Shown here piece after piece: positions 24,771 through 37,450 of a stretch of 64,000 nt of DNA. The stretch's first letter is position 1. Each line of letters starts with the position of its first letter. The notes beneath the pieces are model-generated. The model did not search any database and had not been told where the DNA came from. It saw only the letters and a program-made list of their open reading frames with translations. Source of the DNA: Cristatella mucedo (taxonomy: Eukaryota; Bryozoa; Phylactolaemata; Cristatellidae); NCBI GenBank assembly GCA_009760855.2, contig WPIO01000004.1, positions 11,916,501 through 11,980,500 of the forward strand, in the 5' to 3' direction. The position numbers and the translations under genes were made by a program.

Positions 24771-24904
24771 CCCTTTCTCTCAACTTCTTTTATTCTTTCC
24801 TGTGTTCCATAAGTCGCTCTTCCCATCTCTCTTACTCCATTTTTTTCACTCTTGCTCTATCTCCTACCTCTTCTCTCTTCCCCTTTCTCGTGCTTTCTCT
24901 CTCA

Positions 24905-26980
24905 CTGGATTGCACCAAATTGGTCACAATTTTCATAGCCAAACACAGGTATAAAAAGATTTTGATTGCTTCTTTTTGACACGCCTGCTACATGCATGCT
25001 TGTCACTGTCTCAGCACCAGGACCTCAACAAAGCCGTAAAAACTAGGTGGTTAGTGCGCTAAAGAGTCCTCTACAGCATGCCCTGAACCTAGACAGCTTT
25101 CGTTGTGCTCATAACGCAGCCAACAGACTTGATCTCAGACAACGACAGAACGAAATGGCTGGTAAGGACAAGGCCAGGGAAATAGGTAGCATAAAGTAGC
25201 AGCACGTGACGGATGGAAAGAAAGTGTTCGAGTTACAGCCGTGAAGGTATCATTAGTGTTCAATAATGGTGGGCAGGATCTCTGATCTGCTACTCTTACA
25301 GGTAATTACACAAAGGACCAGCAAGGATAATTGCATATCGATTTGACATTGCCAGTAGGTGCACACTTTGGCCAGGTAACAAGTGGTAATTACTGAGCAT
25401 CACAGAACTCGTGCCACATGCTGGCAAGGTCAACCAATGGCTTCCTTACTGGTCCAGCACTCGAACGATTTAGGTACAGCAGGATCAAGCTGGCAGCTGG
25501 TGCATACAGGTCAAATGTGTCTCGGCGACCTCCTTTACACATTCAGATTTCCAAAGACCCAGTAATACATTCGAAACAAGGAGATAAATAAAGTGTACAC
25601 CGAATGCTGGCAGTTCAGAGTGGCAATGAGTTCTCATGTTAGAGCACACGATTTACACAGGCGTAAACCATGTTATAAATTGGGTGCAACACAGTGCTTA
25701 CTTCATCACCTATTTGCTTTACTAAAACCTTTGCCTCTCTTACATCCTAAAATAACAGAGCAGACACGACAGCAGGACAGAATCAAAATAAAACTGCACA
25801 ACCACCGGTTCTGCCAGTTCTGACTTTCTTAGAAGCATTCATTTACTGCCAGGCTCTCAGTAACCGCCCACCAACCACGGCTGTAAGGGTCTAGGTAGCC
25901 TTGCCGACATGGCTAGAATGGGCCACAAAAGTGGTTTACATTAGCAGCAGCAGGTAGCAAAAACCAGGTGAACTAAGGCTACCAACCGGGTTCTTACTGA
26001 TTGTCTCGACACTGACACTTGGCTCAGAGACATGGAACCATGCGTACTGATCAACTCCCAAACCCAGGCACACTCAAACAAGCACACATGCACATGTGTG
26101 AACGTGTGGGCAGGCGCACACATGCGAAGCTGTAGACACCGGCAGACTCTGGTAACAGGCTCTATCCAGTGCCAAAGACGGCTTACCGGCTGCCAGGAGA
26201 CGGTTGACAGGACCACGGTCTGCCCTTGGTGAGCGCAGCTGGCAGCTAAAAACAGTAATCCACAACGAGTCACCATCTGACTAATAGCTTGTCGAGAGTC
26301 GGACATGTCATGCACTATTTGAATTCATTGCAAGCAGGCGCCCTTTAGCAACTGCTGCACGAGCGGCAGCCCGTTGTGGACATTGCATGAGGTTGATCGA
26401 TAAAACAAAAAAGCATGGACAATTAATTATTGCATCCTCCATCCAGATAAGAGAGACAGTCTGAAATGATATTTAGCAGCAGAGCCAAATGATGAGGCCA
26501 CATGATTTGGAAAAATAAACGTCTTATCGCAATCTGCCGACGGTGGCAATTCATAGGCCTGGTCTCCAAAGAGATACACAGGTCTCGGGCAAGACGCCAA
26601 CCTGCCAAACGCTAAAACAAGCGACTAGGGGCCGGATCTTGCTTAGTAGAACTGACTCTCGCCCCTCTGCCTTGGCTGGCTCGCCAAAGGCAATCACTTG
26701 ATTTGCTGCAGTGCTCCCCGGCAGCTCCGACGCGACCACACGTGACACTGGCACAGCAGACTAGGCTTTGGCCATAAGGAGTTGCACACAGCAAGAGTGG
26801 TCGCCCTCTCAGGACGAGCAGCAGCAGAGAAAGCCAGCAGAGAACTGTCTTGCAAATAGCCGTGCGGAAGCTAAAGAGTGTTGCATCCGCGTAGTGAATG
26901 CCCGAGGCCCCTCAAATGGAGCAGCAAGCTGCTGAGCCCAGAGCAGCAGAGTCAGACGCCGGCATCCGTGCAGGTTAGCC
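24905..26980. other. Unannotated region, possibly intron of the minus-strand gene
   Basis: No recognised gene. A minus-strand segment at 26751-26600 reads SRVVASELPGSTAANQV followed by a Lys/Glu-containing stretch and could be an exon, but its phase cannot be tested. The rest shows no protein similarity. Confidence 0.35.
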
Positions 26981-26999
26981 GCGGCTCAGCTAGCCTTCG

Positions 27000-28160
27000 T
27001 CGGTTTGAGACGAAGACGAGATGATTGAAATGATGATGAAGAGAGATGACGAGATTGAGACGTTTGAGACGTCACCCAACCACCGGCACTGAGCAAGCAG
27101 GACAGCAGCTGCGCAGATGCCGTCACCACTGCGACAGCAGCAGCGGTGGCGGGCAGCGGCGGCGGGCGCCGACGACACAGCCGTGCAGTCATGCCGCCCC
27201 GCAGCCGAACCAACGACGGAGAGAACGCTGCATCCTTTGGAAACCCGGAAAGCTCCAAACCTCTCGGCAGCTGACACCGCCGGCTTCCCCTTCTTTTTCC
27301 CTTTGCCCTTCCTCTTGAATGACTTGAGCGCCGATCTGGCTGCCGGCGACCTGCTGAGAACCGGTGCTGGTGGCTGGGGACGCTCGTGCGAGCCTATCGA
27401 AGCCTCCGCTGCGTGGCCAGCACTGCCGGCCCGACATCCTGCTGCAGAGATGATCGTGGCTGGAGCGGCATCCGTCAGCAGCTGCAGCTGCTGATCCGGC
27501 ATCGGAGTCGGCCCGCTGCCACTGCCACCACTCCCGCCGGCCGGACGGCTCGAACCGCTGCCTCGTGCATCCAGATCGTAGTCAAGGTTGTCCTCCAAGA
27601 CGTCCACGTGGACGATGAGCGGCGGGTCTTCGGTCTTGGCAGAGCTCCATCCAGACACCAGGCGGCCACCGTTGATGCGGCTGCTGCCGCTCCTGCTGCT
27701 GCTTTTGCTGCTTGTGCTGCTGCTGCTTGCGCTGCTTCGGCTGCTCCTGCTCTTGCTGCTGCTCCTGCTCCTGCTCTTGCTGCTGCTGCTCCCTGTGCCC
27801 GAGCCAGACCACAGAGCAGCCTTCGAACCGAGCTCCTGCCTCTGATCGCGCGCTTGCGCAGCAGGGCCATCGGGGGCTCGGCTGCGGCCAGCCTCGGGAG
27901 TTCTGATCAGAGCAGCCGAGGTGCCGAGGCGAGCCGCTATGCGTCGGGCAGCAGCAGTGGCTGCCGACTTACGTCGGCGCAGCTTGGCTCGGGCAGAGAG
28001 ACGAGCAGACGGCCTGGAGACGCCGGATCCAGGGGCGGCAGGCGATGCGTGGCGATTGAGCTCCTCCTTGTCCGCTGCTGCTGCCTGCGGCAGGGCGCGC
28101 TCTGGAACTTCAATGGCAAAATCGCGCGACTGCACGACTCTGCGCTCGCGGCTCCTGTGC
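27000..28160 (-). CDS. Ser/Arg- and Ala-rich ORF, likely N-terminal exon of the SAFB-like gene
   Basis: A long minus-strand open frame (open from 28312 to 26990) that is unusual for this repeat-rich window. Notable parts: REERR-like basic start, DKEELNRHASP, a Ser-Lys-Ser-Arg tract centred at 27700-27780, EDPPLIVHVDVLEDNLDYDL near 27600, and a basic KRKGKGKKKGKP near 27290-27320 that could serve as nuclear import signal. The final part near 27000 looks non-coding, so the true exon ends earlier. The composition fits a nuclear RNA-binding protein. No SAP domain is visible. Borders are not fixed; one candidate acceptor (CAG) lies near 28167. Confidence 0.45.
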
Positions 28161-28727
28161 GGCTGACACATGGCACTGAGATACAGACGTGAGCAGGAGG
28201 ACAGAAGGACCTCCGAATGGGACAGATCTCTTGCCTGGCTCTCGGCAGTCATTGCACAGCGCCAGCGCTGACGAGCACCGAGTTCGATGCAAGTCAGCAA
28301 ACCATTGCCCATCGGTCAATTTGTGCAAGCATCGGCCACAAGTGCCAGCAGCCGGTGCCCATGCATCTCATGCCCTGCGCCTCTCCAGCTCAGGCTGCAT
28401 AGCAGTCATTCTTTTTCTTCTTTGCTGAGCAGCCGCGCTCCTGTTCCACCGAAAGGTCTCCGATAAGCTGTGAGCATGGTGAGTCACGATGCTTGGGGGG
28501 GATTTCTTTATACCTCGGTCGTTGAACTCATTTTGCAGAACGTAAAGGCGCAAAGTGACCCTCGGGCCACAGAGAAGCCAGATCGAGGAAGACAGAGGTG
28601 AGGCGCAGCGAAGCGCAGTGCAGTGCCATAGTGAGAGCAGAGGGTGCGATGTGATGCAGCAATCGATCATACTCTCCGTATTCGCAGAGCAAATTAAAGA
28701 GCTGTAGGAAGGCCAGCTGCTGCTTAC

Positions 28728-28815
28728 CTGGAGAGACACGTTCATCGTTAGGCCTGCCTGATTTGAATGCAGCATCCTCAGACTGCCTTCCGAGGCCCGT
28801 TGCTAGTTCGGCCAT
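28728..28815 (-). CDS. Candidate first coding exon of the SAFB-like gene
   Basis: An ATG at 28815 opens MAELATGLGRQSEDAAFK and runs 29 codons to an AG/GTAAGC donor at 28727. Vertebrate SAFB proteins also begin with MAE...GLG, which makes this attractive. It ends in phase 1, and I could not find a phase-1 acceptor that joins it cleanly to the long ORF at 27-28.2 kb. The same frame also reads through the donor to 28528, so the border is uncertain. Confidence 0.35.
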
Positions 28816-29204
28816 CCAGGCCGAATGAGATTGCCTTGCAGCAAACCAGTAGTACAGCAGCAATTACTAGAGAACAGCAGATGTGAGAGTCGGCATCAGC
28901 AGCCGAACCATCTCTCTGTTTTCCAAATTTCTTAAATGGGACAGTAGGCAGCTGTCCAAACAATACAGGGGCAGAAGCAGAGCACAGACGGCTGGCTCTC
29001 CACTGAGGTGCAGTACGATGATATAATTTGCAACAAGTTAACATTAAAATGCAAACAACTACTGCTATGTAGGTACACGTAGGCATGGATATTGTATGAA
29101 AATAGTATACATGGCATCAATTTCACACGACACTCTCCTGACAACCTTTGCCATCGAGGAGCTAATCAGATGTCAATTGTCTTGTAACCTTCGTCAGGAC
29201 CTCT

Positions 29205-29325
29205 GAATAATGATAACATTATTAAAACTATTGCATAGCACCCTGAGAGAACTAGATCTCTTGCTATGCACTTATCATGTGCAGTAAAAGAAATACAACA
29301 AGCGGTTAAAGTAGTAAGGTGTGTC
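29205..29325 (-). mobile_element. L2-like LINE tail, inverted, short
   Basis: Reverse complement of the ...GCGCCTAGAGAGAG...TTCTCTGAGGGCGC... tail, recognisable as CCCTGAGAGAACTAGATCTC followed by a degraded 3' UTR start. Confidence 0.5.
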
Positions 29326-29494
29326 GGTCGGTTCTAATTGGCTTACTGTGGTGAGATCAAGGTCAGGGCCTCCTTACAAAATGCTCAATACTCTACAACA
29401 TTCCAGCATGGTCTCCTACAACATCAAGTAAATTGAATGCCGTGTTACATTGAGATAGCCAATTTATGTATATATCTACACGTGTACACACATA

Positions 29495-30400
29495 TGTACA
29501 GTAGTGCTTGACTTACAAAAATCCCCAGCTAACGAGTTTCCGAGATACCAGCCGTCTCTCGGCTAACTGTTTGCTTTGAGTTGAGGGCTAAAATTCGGGT
29601 TACGAGCCAGCTTCAGATATCCCAGTGCAAGTTGGCCCAGCGAATGCCACAGTGAATGCTGCAACATCGGCTCAGTATCCCATGTCTCATTCCTTCACTT
29701 TAAGGGGTTAGCTCGAAGTGAAAGCATCAGTGTTGTGCTTGCATTTGTGCATGCAGTTACTTTGCAAAACTTTGTTTCCTCCAGCCATGGTTCCGAAGAA
29801 TATGAGTGTGAAGGACAGTATTGAGAAGAGGAAGTTGATGTGCACTTAATTAAAGAGAGAAATTATCGAATAACATGACCAAGGGGTGCTCATAGTCTAC
29901 TTTGAGAAGCTGTACGAGACATGTACCACCTCTACGATCTGCACCATGCACTGAAGCAGAAAGAGCCGATAAAGGCTATAACGCCAGCCAAGGGCGTTAA
30001 AATAATTTCTAAGCAGCTGGACATCTATCCATGAAAATACGGAGAAGCTGTGGATGGTGTGGTTTACAGTAAAGCAGCTCTCGAATGAGATACTGTGACG
30101 TAGGCTATAACCTGTGAGAAGAGGCTATTTACACAGATTGGCTGCAGCAGACGCCAGGCACTTGAATGGACGATGCATCGGCGAGCCGTGTAAAGCTAGT
30201 CGGGGATGGTTCGAGAATTTTAATAGCAGGACCGCAGATTCGCTATAATGTCAGGCATGGTGAAGCAGTGAGTGGGGATAAGAACCAAGTGACACTAGAG
30301 GGGGAGCTAAAGGAGCTACAGACACAGCTCACGGAGGCTATGTAGGAAATAGGCACCGCAGCCGAGACTATCTATCTCTACAAGTGAGGTAAAAGAAATG
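29495..30400 (+). pseudogene. Tigger/pogo-type DNA transposon fossil
   Basis: Starts with a terminal-repeat-like CAGTAGTGCTTGACTTACAA at 29500 and the typical GAGATACCAGCCGTCTCTCG stretch. From 29787 a broken frame begins MVPKNMSVKDSIEKRKLM, the usual helix-turn-helix start of Tigger/jerky-like proteins. Near 30198-30290 the pieces GWFENFNSRT and IRYNVRHGEAVSGDK match the DNA-binding to catalytic linker of that family, in different frames. Many stops; the DDE domain is not recognisable. No matching 3' terminal repeat found. Confidence 0.6.
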
Positions 30401-30854
30401 TTGGAAATGAGGTCGTAACTTCCCGACTATATTCAAAAAAGTGCCCAGAAAAGTTGTCATTAGGCGTGCGACGGAGCTATTTAATGACACTTACCTAACT
30501 CATTTCAGAAACATTCTGACAGAGAGGATGATTCAGACCTCATTGAACAGGTTTTGATCGAAAACCGCTTCAGTTGAAACTGGGGAAAGCTTAGAGAAAA
30601 CGGCAAAAATCAGCGAATATGGTACTGTTACTCACTTCAGCCTTTCTGCTTCAATTCTGTCAGCATCTTCAAGTCGTCAGATCTCCAAGGTAAATGCCGT
30701 ACATTATACGTAATAAAACCAGTTTATTTGCAATACCTTATAGTGTTATGTTTGTGTGCAATATTTTTTATTTATAAGTGCATCTTTTAATTTAAGAACG
30801 TGCAACAAAGAGGTCTGGAACCGATTGATGAGTCAAATTCTAGAGTCAAGGCAC

Positions 30855-30856
<2 letters not shown>

Positions 30857-30943
<87 letters not shown>
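30857..30943. repeat. (AT)n microsatellite
   Basis: About 86 bp of pure AT followed by interrupted AT-rich sequence to 30990. Confidence 0.97.
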
Positions 30944-30944
<1 letters not shown>

Positions 30945-31364
30945 CGTATATATGTTTATATATAATTATATATATTTCGTATATATGTACGTATTCATAC
31001 AGGCACATTAACACTAAAGCACAGAAAGTCTCGAAGTAGGGCCACAGTTACTGTGGCTGTAAGTTCGTCTGATTAATAAGAGAGGTTTCTATGATAAGAA
31101 GCATACTCAAGTTATGCAAAGCATGGTAAATTATTTATTGACAGCCCAGAAACAAATAAATATGCTGCCGGTATGTTTTGAGTTGAGTGAGACGTCGTGT
31201 TACTGCAATTCTGTATTAACTCCCTCGTCTGTCCAGGTATAAAGGCCACAAACTTCTGCATCGTCTGTTCTGCTCCAGCGAATTCCATTGAGCCTGAATT
31301 ATACTGAAAGGGTTGGTTAATGAGGTAGATCGAACACCCTGCCCTAGCTGCCTGTTGATATCTT

Positions 31365-31770
31365 TCATAGTCGTTCTACGGGGTTCAAACCAGGCGACTG
31401 GCTAGGCCACTGCATCAACACTAATTAAGAATTCGTCATTAAGTATTTCCCTGGCCAGGAAGCTTGCATGGGGATGTTATCTTGCTTTCAAATGTAACGA
31501 CCCTCAAGCCGAGTATTTGGGCATTGAAATCCAACTTGCTTGACCAACAACAACTCAAATAAAGTACTTGTTGAGCTTGCTGGTAGTGTGCTTGTGTATT
31601 TATCACTAAACGGTTCGTGCTTCCTTTCCAGAAAATACCACGTGCCTCGGCGGATAGTTAGTTCCCCACACAAATCTATTATCCTACAGTTATTACTGGC
31701 AGTCGTCGTAGCATTTAGCACTCTGCTCTTTGCAAGGATCACCACTCTGAGCCAGTGCCTGAAGGGGTGA
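31365..31770 (-). pseudogene. Tc1/mariner-type transposase fossil
   Basis: On the minus strand 31416-31374 reads MQWPSQSPGLNPVER, the well-known WP-QSPDLNPIE block of Tc1/mariner DDE transposases, with G in place of the catalytic D. Upstream (about 31492-31420) a QDNIPMQASWPGK stretch corresponds to the preceding QQDNxPxH region. Other parts are unreadable. Old and inactive. Confidence 0.65.
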
Positions 31771-31789
31771 AAAGGCCTTGCAGAAAGTT

Positions 31790-33610
31790 CTAGCTTTCGA
31801 CTGAGTAATTTGGTATTCTAGTAGAAGCAACTATCTAAATCACGCTTGTCTGCTCAGTAGTCCAAGCACCTCAAACTATTTGCCATGCACCATCTGCATT
31901 TGCATCTACTGATGCACCGGGCAGTACCTTTCAGTTACTGCGGCACAGCACCTGCTCGTTCGCTGCTCTGGCATGTGGCAGAAGGTGGCAACGTAGCCTA
32001 GCGGCCAGAGAAACCAGTTCCGTAATAAATGCGGCAGGCGATACCATATTACAGTTGTTTTTTTAAACGAGTTCAACAACCACGCTAGCTGACAGCGCCG
32101 AAACTCCTGGCCATGCATCTTGCCCTCTCTACAGTAGCAGCGGCAGCAGCTGAGAAGCGGCACAGGCCGTGTTCTAAGGCAGCAGAACAACTGCTGCGCC
32201 AGGGAAGCAGGAACGCTGCTACTACATACATAGCCTACCTGAGGTAGCGCCCGAGAGACAGCTCCTACGAGACCCCGGCGCTCTCTTAGCACAAGCCCGT
32301 CGCGCCGACTCCTAACGCTCGCTCAATTGGGCCCCGCGCATTGCTACAGCCACAGTGCTACACGTCAGACGTCACGCACCGCTGGTGCTGCTGCTCACCG
32401 TAGCGGAACGCTGAGATAATCCCCCCAACCCCCCCCCCCCCCCCACCTTTCCTCCCCCCAAACCACAGCTGCTGAGCCGTAGCTCCCCCTAAGAGCAGCT
32501 AAAGGACATTAATGGGTCGGCCACCCATCCAGTTGCGTAGCATCCGGCTGCGCTGTGGTTTGCGATTGCGACTTGATTTTTACTGGAAAGTTTGATGCTA
32601 CGTGTTCCGCTTCAAAGTATGTATGCGAAACTCATAAGGAACCATGTCAATGGACTGAGCATGAAGCCAGGCCGTCGGTTCAAGTAGCAGTTCATCGAAT
32701 GTGACAAACCATTTGGGGGAGGGGGAGGGGTGCGAGGGTTCACCCAAGAAAAGTAGCAAATCCATTGCGGCCCCATCTTTCCAGTTTACGTATTGTTGAG
32801 CAGAGAACGCAGTCTAGAATTTTAAAATCTCTCATAGTGTTTGTCAGTTATCGCTCGTGCATCGCTCCTCACCCAGTCTTACTCGAGAAGCAGCAAGCGC
32901 AGCTGGCGGCCCGTTTGCCGTAAAAGTCGCAGACGACTGGCAAATGTAAACTCTGCTTCCGGACCGCCGTGGGAAACTCAAAAAAACGAGCAAGCGGGAC
33001 AAGTAACGAAAAAATTAAAGCAGAGTAGGTCGCGACAACGGATAGTCGGCGCGTCGCCTTCGATTGGGAGGAGCTCGAAAGATAGAGGCGGAGATGGAGA
33101 AAGATTCGGGAAAGCGGTCTTGAGCGGCTTCACGTTAAGCACTCCCGTCTGAGGAATACATATGACAGCTTTATTTCTACGGCGGCAGAAGAGCTTTAGT
33201 GGCTATCACCGTGCTTGCAGCGGTCCCTCAGTCGCTCTGCTGACGACGGCGGGCAAAGTGCGCGATGGATATGTGACCCGCTATTCGGTGGCACAGTGAA
33301 TTCTTTTGCTCCGTAAATGTAGCCGATAATTCACACTAGTAGAAGCAGTACTCGATTGATATATTAGGTATGTTATCAACTGTTATTTTTAGATTTTTAG
33401 AATGCGCGGCATGAATGAATCGCGTCAGATTGAATGCATCGAGGTCAATTTGCGGCCAGCCCAGCGGAGGGCTTAAACCCGCAGTTACATTGTGAAATAA
33501 TATTGCTTTCGGTGCCAAGCTGGGCTTAGTAAACTAACTCGTTTGTACCGCGACGGAAATAACGCTGGAAAGTACCCGAACTGTCGATTTGTCAGCAACA
33601 GCACCTTCGG
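31790..33610. other. No recognised gene; includes a poly-C run
   Basis: Poly-C tract at 32421-32444 followed by CCCCCA-rich sequence. A minus-strand frame at 33518-33336 (60 codons) reads like a protein (contains LFHNVTAGLSPPLGWPQI) but matches no family I know and has no clear splice borders; it may be transposon-derived. Confidence 0.35.
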
Positions 33611-33616
33611 GGTCTC

Positions 33617-33775
33617 GAACTTGCGCAGGGTAAGCTGCTCGCACGTCATGACCGAGGCCGGGGGTTCGAGTCCTGTCGCCGGATATGCTTACCTGCTTTC
33701 TGCAAGAAGAGGCACTGGGCGCTAAGGCTCTTCTGCCGCTACATAAACGGGGCTGTTTAACCTCCGGCCGACCGT
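33617..33775 (+). mobile_element. SINE family 2 copy
   Basis: tRNA-like head with a good B box (GGGTTCGAGTCCTG at 33662), then GTCGCCGGATATGC, and the family tail GCTCTTCTGCCGCTACATAA plus GGGGCTGTTTAA. Confidence 0.7.
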
Positions 33776-33789
33776 TGCTTCACTTTTCC

Positions 33790-34720
33790 GCTCTATCGAT
33801 TCAAAGGTGGGAGCTGCGAACGAGTGGCCGCAACTGACGGCGACCGGCTTCTGCCGAAGACGGTCGCGTCGGCGAGTCCACTCTGGACGCCTGCGAGTTT
33901 TTCGCGACGGGATGCGGCGGTGGCGCGTCGACCGGGGTAAGCGAAAGCTTCAGTCGGCGGAGCGCTGGCGCCCAGCTTAGCGCTATCGGTTGCCAGCGCG
34001 GACGATCCCAAACGCGCTGGCGGGCAGCTGCTCAGTCGCGGCGTTGCAGGATGCGTATGAAATAGGCCCGCTGCTGCCGGCAAAGATGGCCGGCGCCCGC
34101 ACTGCTCCAGCAAGTTTAGCGGCTTCGCCTCAGCGCGAGCGAGCGCAGAGCGTGGCCGAGTCGAACTAGCCAGTGCCGCGCCACTCCGAGGCACTCGCCG
34201 AGCTTCGTATCGTCCGCTCTGAGCGCGAGGTGCTCGGCTGTCGCCGTTCGCATCCACGGCGCGGGCGCGCTCGGGCTGTCCAATAAAGCCCGGCTGAAGC
34301 GCAATCTGTCCGCTTTTGTTTGGCCAAAAGGAACTCGCGAGACGACGTCTCGATAAGGACGCAGCCTCCTCTGTCTGTCATCCGCTCCGCGCTGAAAATC
34401 CAGGTAACCCCGGCCGACGCACCTGACGAAAGAGGTGAACGAAGTTCAAGATATTCCCACGGGGCAGCGAACGCGACTGCAAGCGACAGGGACGTGGAGC
34501 GAGAGCGACCGCGGGCCTTCGTTTGCGGCTGCCAACTCCTTCCTGCTAGCCTATTCGACTCTCCGACGGCGGCCCTGCGAAGACGCTCCGAAGCAGAAAG
34601 GCGGCATCGGATTTTGCTCGGGGGGGGCGGAGCAGCCTTGAGAATGAGTTGGCAGCGAGTGCGCCGAGTTCGAACCCGAGCGAGATCGCAAACGAAAGCC
34701 GCTGTACAAAGGATTGATCG
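33790..34720. other. CpG-rich block, possible promoter
   Basis: About 900 bp with conspicuously high GC and many CG dinucleotides compared with its neighbours. Open frames on both strands come from the base composition. A GT donor-like CCAGGTAACC occurs at 34400. It may be a promoter or untranslated first exon of an unidentified gene, but no product can be assigned. Confidence 0.35.
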
Positions 34721-34721
34721 A

Positions 34722-34845
34722 GAGCAATAAAAATAATAATAATAATAATAAATTTGTTTAGCGCCCTCGGAAAACTTAATCTCTTTGTAGGCACTCTACA
34801 TATGCTGCAAAGGAAGCATGATCGAATGGTTAGCGGTGTGGTCAA
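34722..34845 (-). mobile_element. L2-like LINE tail, inverted
   Basis: AAT-repeat tail at 34728-34752, then TTTAGCGCCCTCGGAAAACT and TAATCTCTTTGTAGGCACTC, the reverse complement of the main LINE 3' end. Truncated after about 100 bp. Confidence 0.8.
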
Positions 34846-35079
34846 GACACCCAGAACGCGAGCTGCCCGGTAGAACCTGGATTGGCCAAAGTCAACCGAC
34901 TAGCGCAGGGTGACGCGACGCATTCTCTTTTTACATTGCAAGCCCCACGTGGCGGGAGAGATTTCGGCAGACGATCGCGCCCGTTGACGCCAGCTGAAAG
35001 GGACGAGGAATATTGCCGGATCAGTTTTTCTAGGTCAGCTTGAATGAATGGGTGCCAGCGCTCAGACATTTATCCTTAA

Positions 35080-36100
35080 AGTGTTATCACATCCATACCT
35101 GTACTGGGGCTACACTTTGACTCGGTAGGCCAACTTATCCTGGGAGGATAGGAACCTGTCCGTAGGCCCTAGTTCTAGCGGGTTCGGCGCGCGAGAGCAC
35201 GCACCTTGTCAACTGGCGGCTTTCGATATATTAGCACATTTCACGCTCAGTAAAAGCATATGCAGCAGGATTTGAGACCACCGCTATGAGCAGCAAGGGC
35301 GTGCAATCTCGTCTGGTCTTCAATGTCGGGTGTATTAGCGTAGAACAGGCGTTTTACAGATTCAGCAGTGCAAGTGGAAGATCAATTGGAAATGATAAGT
35401 GAATACCAATGACCCGTGTGAGTAGAGCTTTTGTTGTAAGTGCACACAATCAGTGATTCAAAAGGAATGAGGCATTAGTAAAAATACGGTGTTATTATAT
35501 CGATTGCCTACGTCTGATAAAACATGGGCTTGCTAAGTCAGTCAAATTATCACACTGCCAGAAATTATTAGCGAATCCTAAATTTTACTCATTAGAAATT
35601 TGATATGACATAACTTACCGTTCAGACTGCACAAAAGAATTTCGGAGTGCGGGTTAATAAGTTTAAGCTATTGAAAACATTGAAATGCTATATCGGCCAC
35701 AATATGCCAGTCCTTGAGATTATTAGTTATGTGTGAATGACTTCGTAAATTAATCTTATATTCGCATCCAATAATTGGCCAGTTGCAGTAGCATCATCAA
35801 TAGTTATCCAAAGAAAACCAAATCTCATTTTAGGGACTTTAAATATAGAGGAAAGCGAGCAAGTCAATTGGCTGCTATCAGTGTGTACAGTGTTAACATT
35901 CGGAAGCAGACCAAACACAGTTTACACGGGCTGTGCACACGTGTGTGTATATATATATATATTTATTTATTTATTTATATATACATCGCCTTTCTAAGCA
36001 ATCAAGTCAATGAATGTCGTGGTGTGATTTTGTGATTTGTTCTAGGTTTTGGAGGCATGCGAACTAATGGCCGGGTCTACAGCTGATTTGGGGTAGATTA
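35080..36100. other. No gene recognised
   Basis: AT-rich DNA with a short (AT)n/TTTA run near 35948-35980. No exon or repeat family identified. Confidence 0.4.
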
Positions 36101-37450
36101 GACAGCCAGCTAAACGACTTGAGTAGATGAGCAAGGAGGTTCGACGAAAGGCCAACTCGGAATTGTTTGGGATAGGTAGGTCACAGCAATATAATGGCAT
36201 GACTTGAAACTGAGTGACAGAAACTTTATTGCTGCTGAAGTTAATATGCTGCTTAAAGCGTAGTCGGTAGAGATCGGTGAGTGGTGCAATATGGCAGTTG
36301 ATACCTTAATGACAGACGAGTCTTGATGCATACGTTGAACCAACTTCAAGGGTCTTATTGTGCATGCACAAAGACCTAAAAGTAGCGATTTACAGATGTC
36401 ATAGCAGAATTTCATAAATGTATGGGCCAACTTAGCTATGGGATCATTGTCTGAGCAGGCACCAGTGTTTGCATTCGTACATAGTTTTAAATGACTACTA
36501 AAACTCTGAGGTACGGCAGACAGCAACCCGGTTGATGGAAATGATCTCGCACTGCTTACTAATACGAATATATTCATCCTTTTCTCGTCGTGGAGTTGTG
36601 GGTAAGGCGAGTGCACTGCTATTTTGCCTAGAGCAATACAATTCGTTCTTCGTGCTAGCGTTGTTCATGCTGGCAGCATCGGATCGGTTTACTTTACTGC
36701 TCAGGCCATATTGGTCATGTTGATCATTCTACCTTCAATCCTAGCTGTGGAAATTCCATTCCATTACTACGGGATTGACACAGTTGCCTTTGTATAGCCC
36801 TCAAAGAACTTAAACTCTTTCTAGGCCCTTTCCAAAGGCTGGTAGATGAAGCGACTAGGAGTTGATTTACTCATTTAGAGAAAAGGCAATTAGAAAGAGA
36901 AAAATCAGATTCCGTGCAGATACTAAAGATGCTGGTCGAGCCGATTTGTAGGGTACAGCTTTTCAGTTTTTGAGTAGCACTTGGTTTGCCCATAATTTGG
37001 TTATGTCGTCATTCTATCTGAGAAAGTTAGCTGTCATTCAGGTGCAACTTTCAGCAATTTATACTTTACGGGAGCAGGGAGAGTTTGAGAGGCTAGAAGG
37101 TGGGGAATTATCAATGCACAAGTGCAACTGTATGTCATCCGCGTACAAATGAAAGCTTAAACTGTGCCTGGTGATTACATCAGCAAGGGTGAGAGTAGAG
37201 TATGCATCGTGAAAAGAAGTTGACGTAAAACAGATCACTGGGGCATTCCATACTTCAAAGTCTCACTAGATGACTACTCGGCTATTAGAATCTGCTGGCT
37301 GAATTATCCTACTGAGACATGAGCTAAACCATTTTAGTACCATGTTCGTACGATTCCAAGTCGGGACGACATGCACTAAAGAACACTTAGTGATCAGTGG
37401 CATCAAAAGCTGCTGGTAGATTCCGAACAACTGGCAAGGAGAGAGAGAGG
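36100..37450 (-). mobile_element. Decayed L2-like LINE RT domain, longest copy by extent
   Basis: Minus-strand RT spread over 1.35 kb. Landmarks read in reverse complement: AAFDATDH near 37410-37385 (the LSAAFDTVDH block), FHLYADD near 37152-37130 (catalytic YADD box), a VHAF/CIRPLKLVQRMHQ-like region near 36380-36340, and a tail-like fragment at 36785-36830. Order is roughly that of an intact RT, but with stops and probable internal rearrangement. Confidence 0.65.

Noticed and set aside
27386-28192. 268-codon plus-strand Ala/Leu-rich frame
   Set aside because: Antisense shadow of the Ser/Arg-rich minus-strand ORF.
33336-33518. Protein-like minus-strand ORF
   Set aside because: Reads plausibly but matches no known family and lacks splice borders; kept only as a note.
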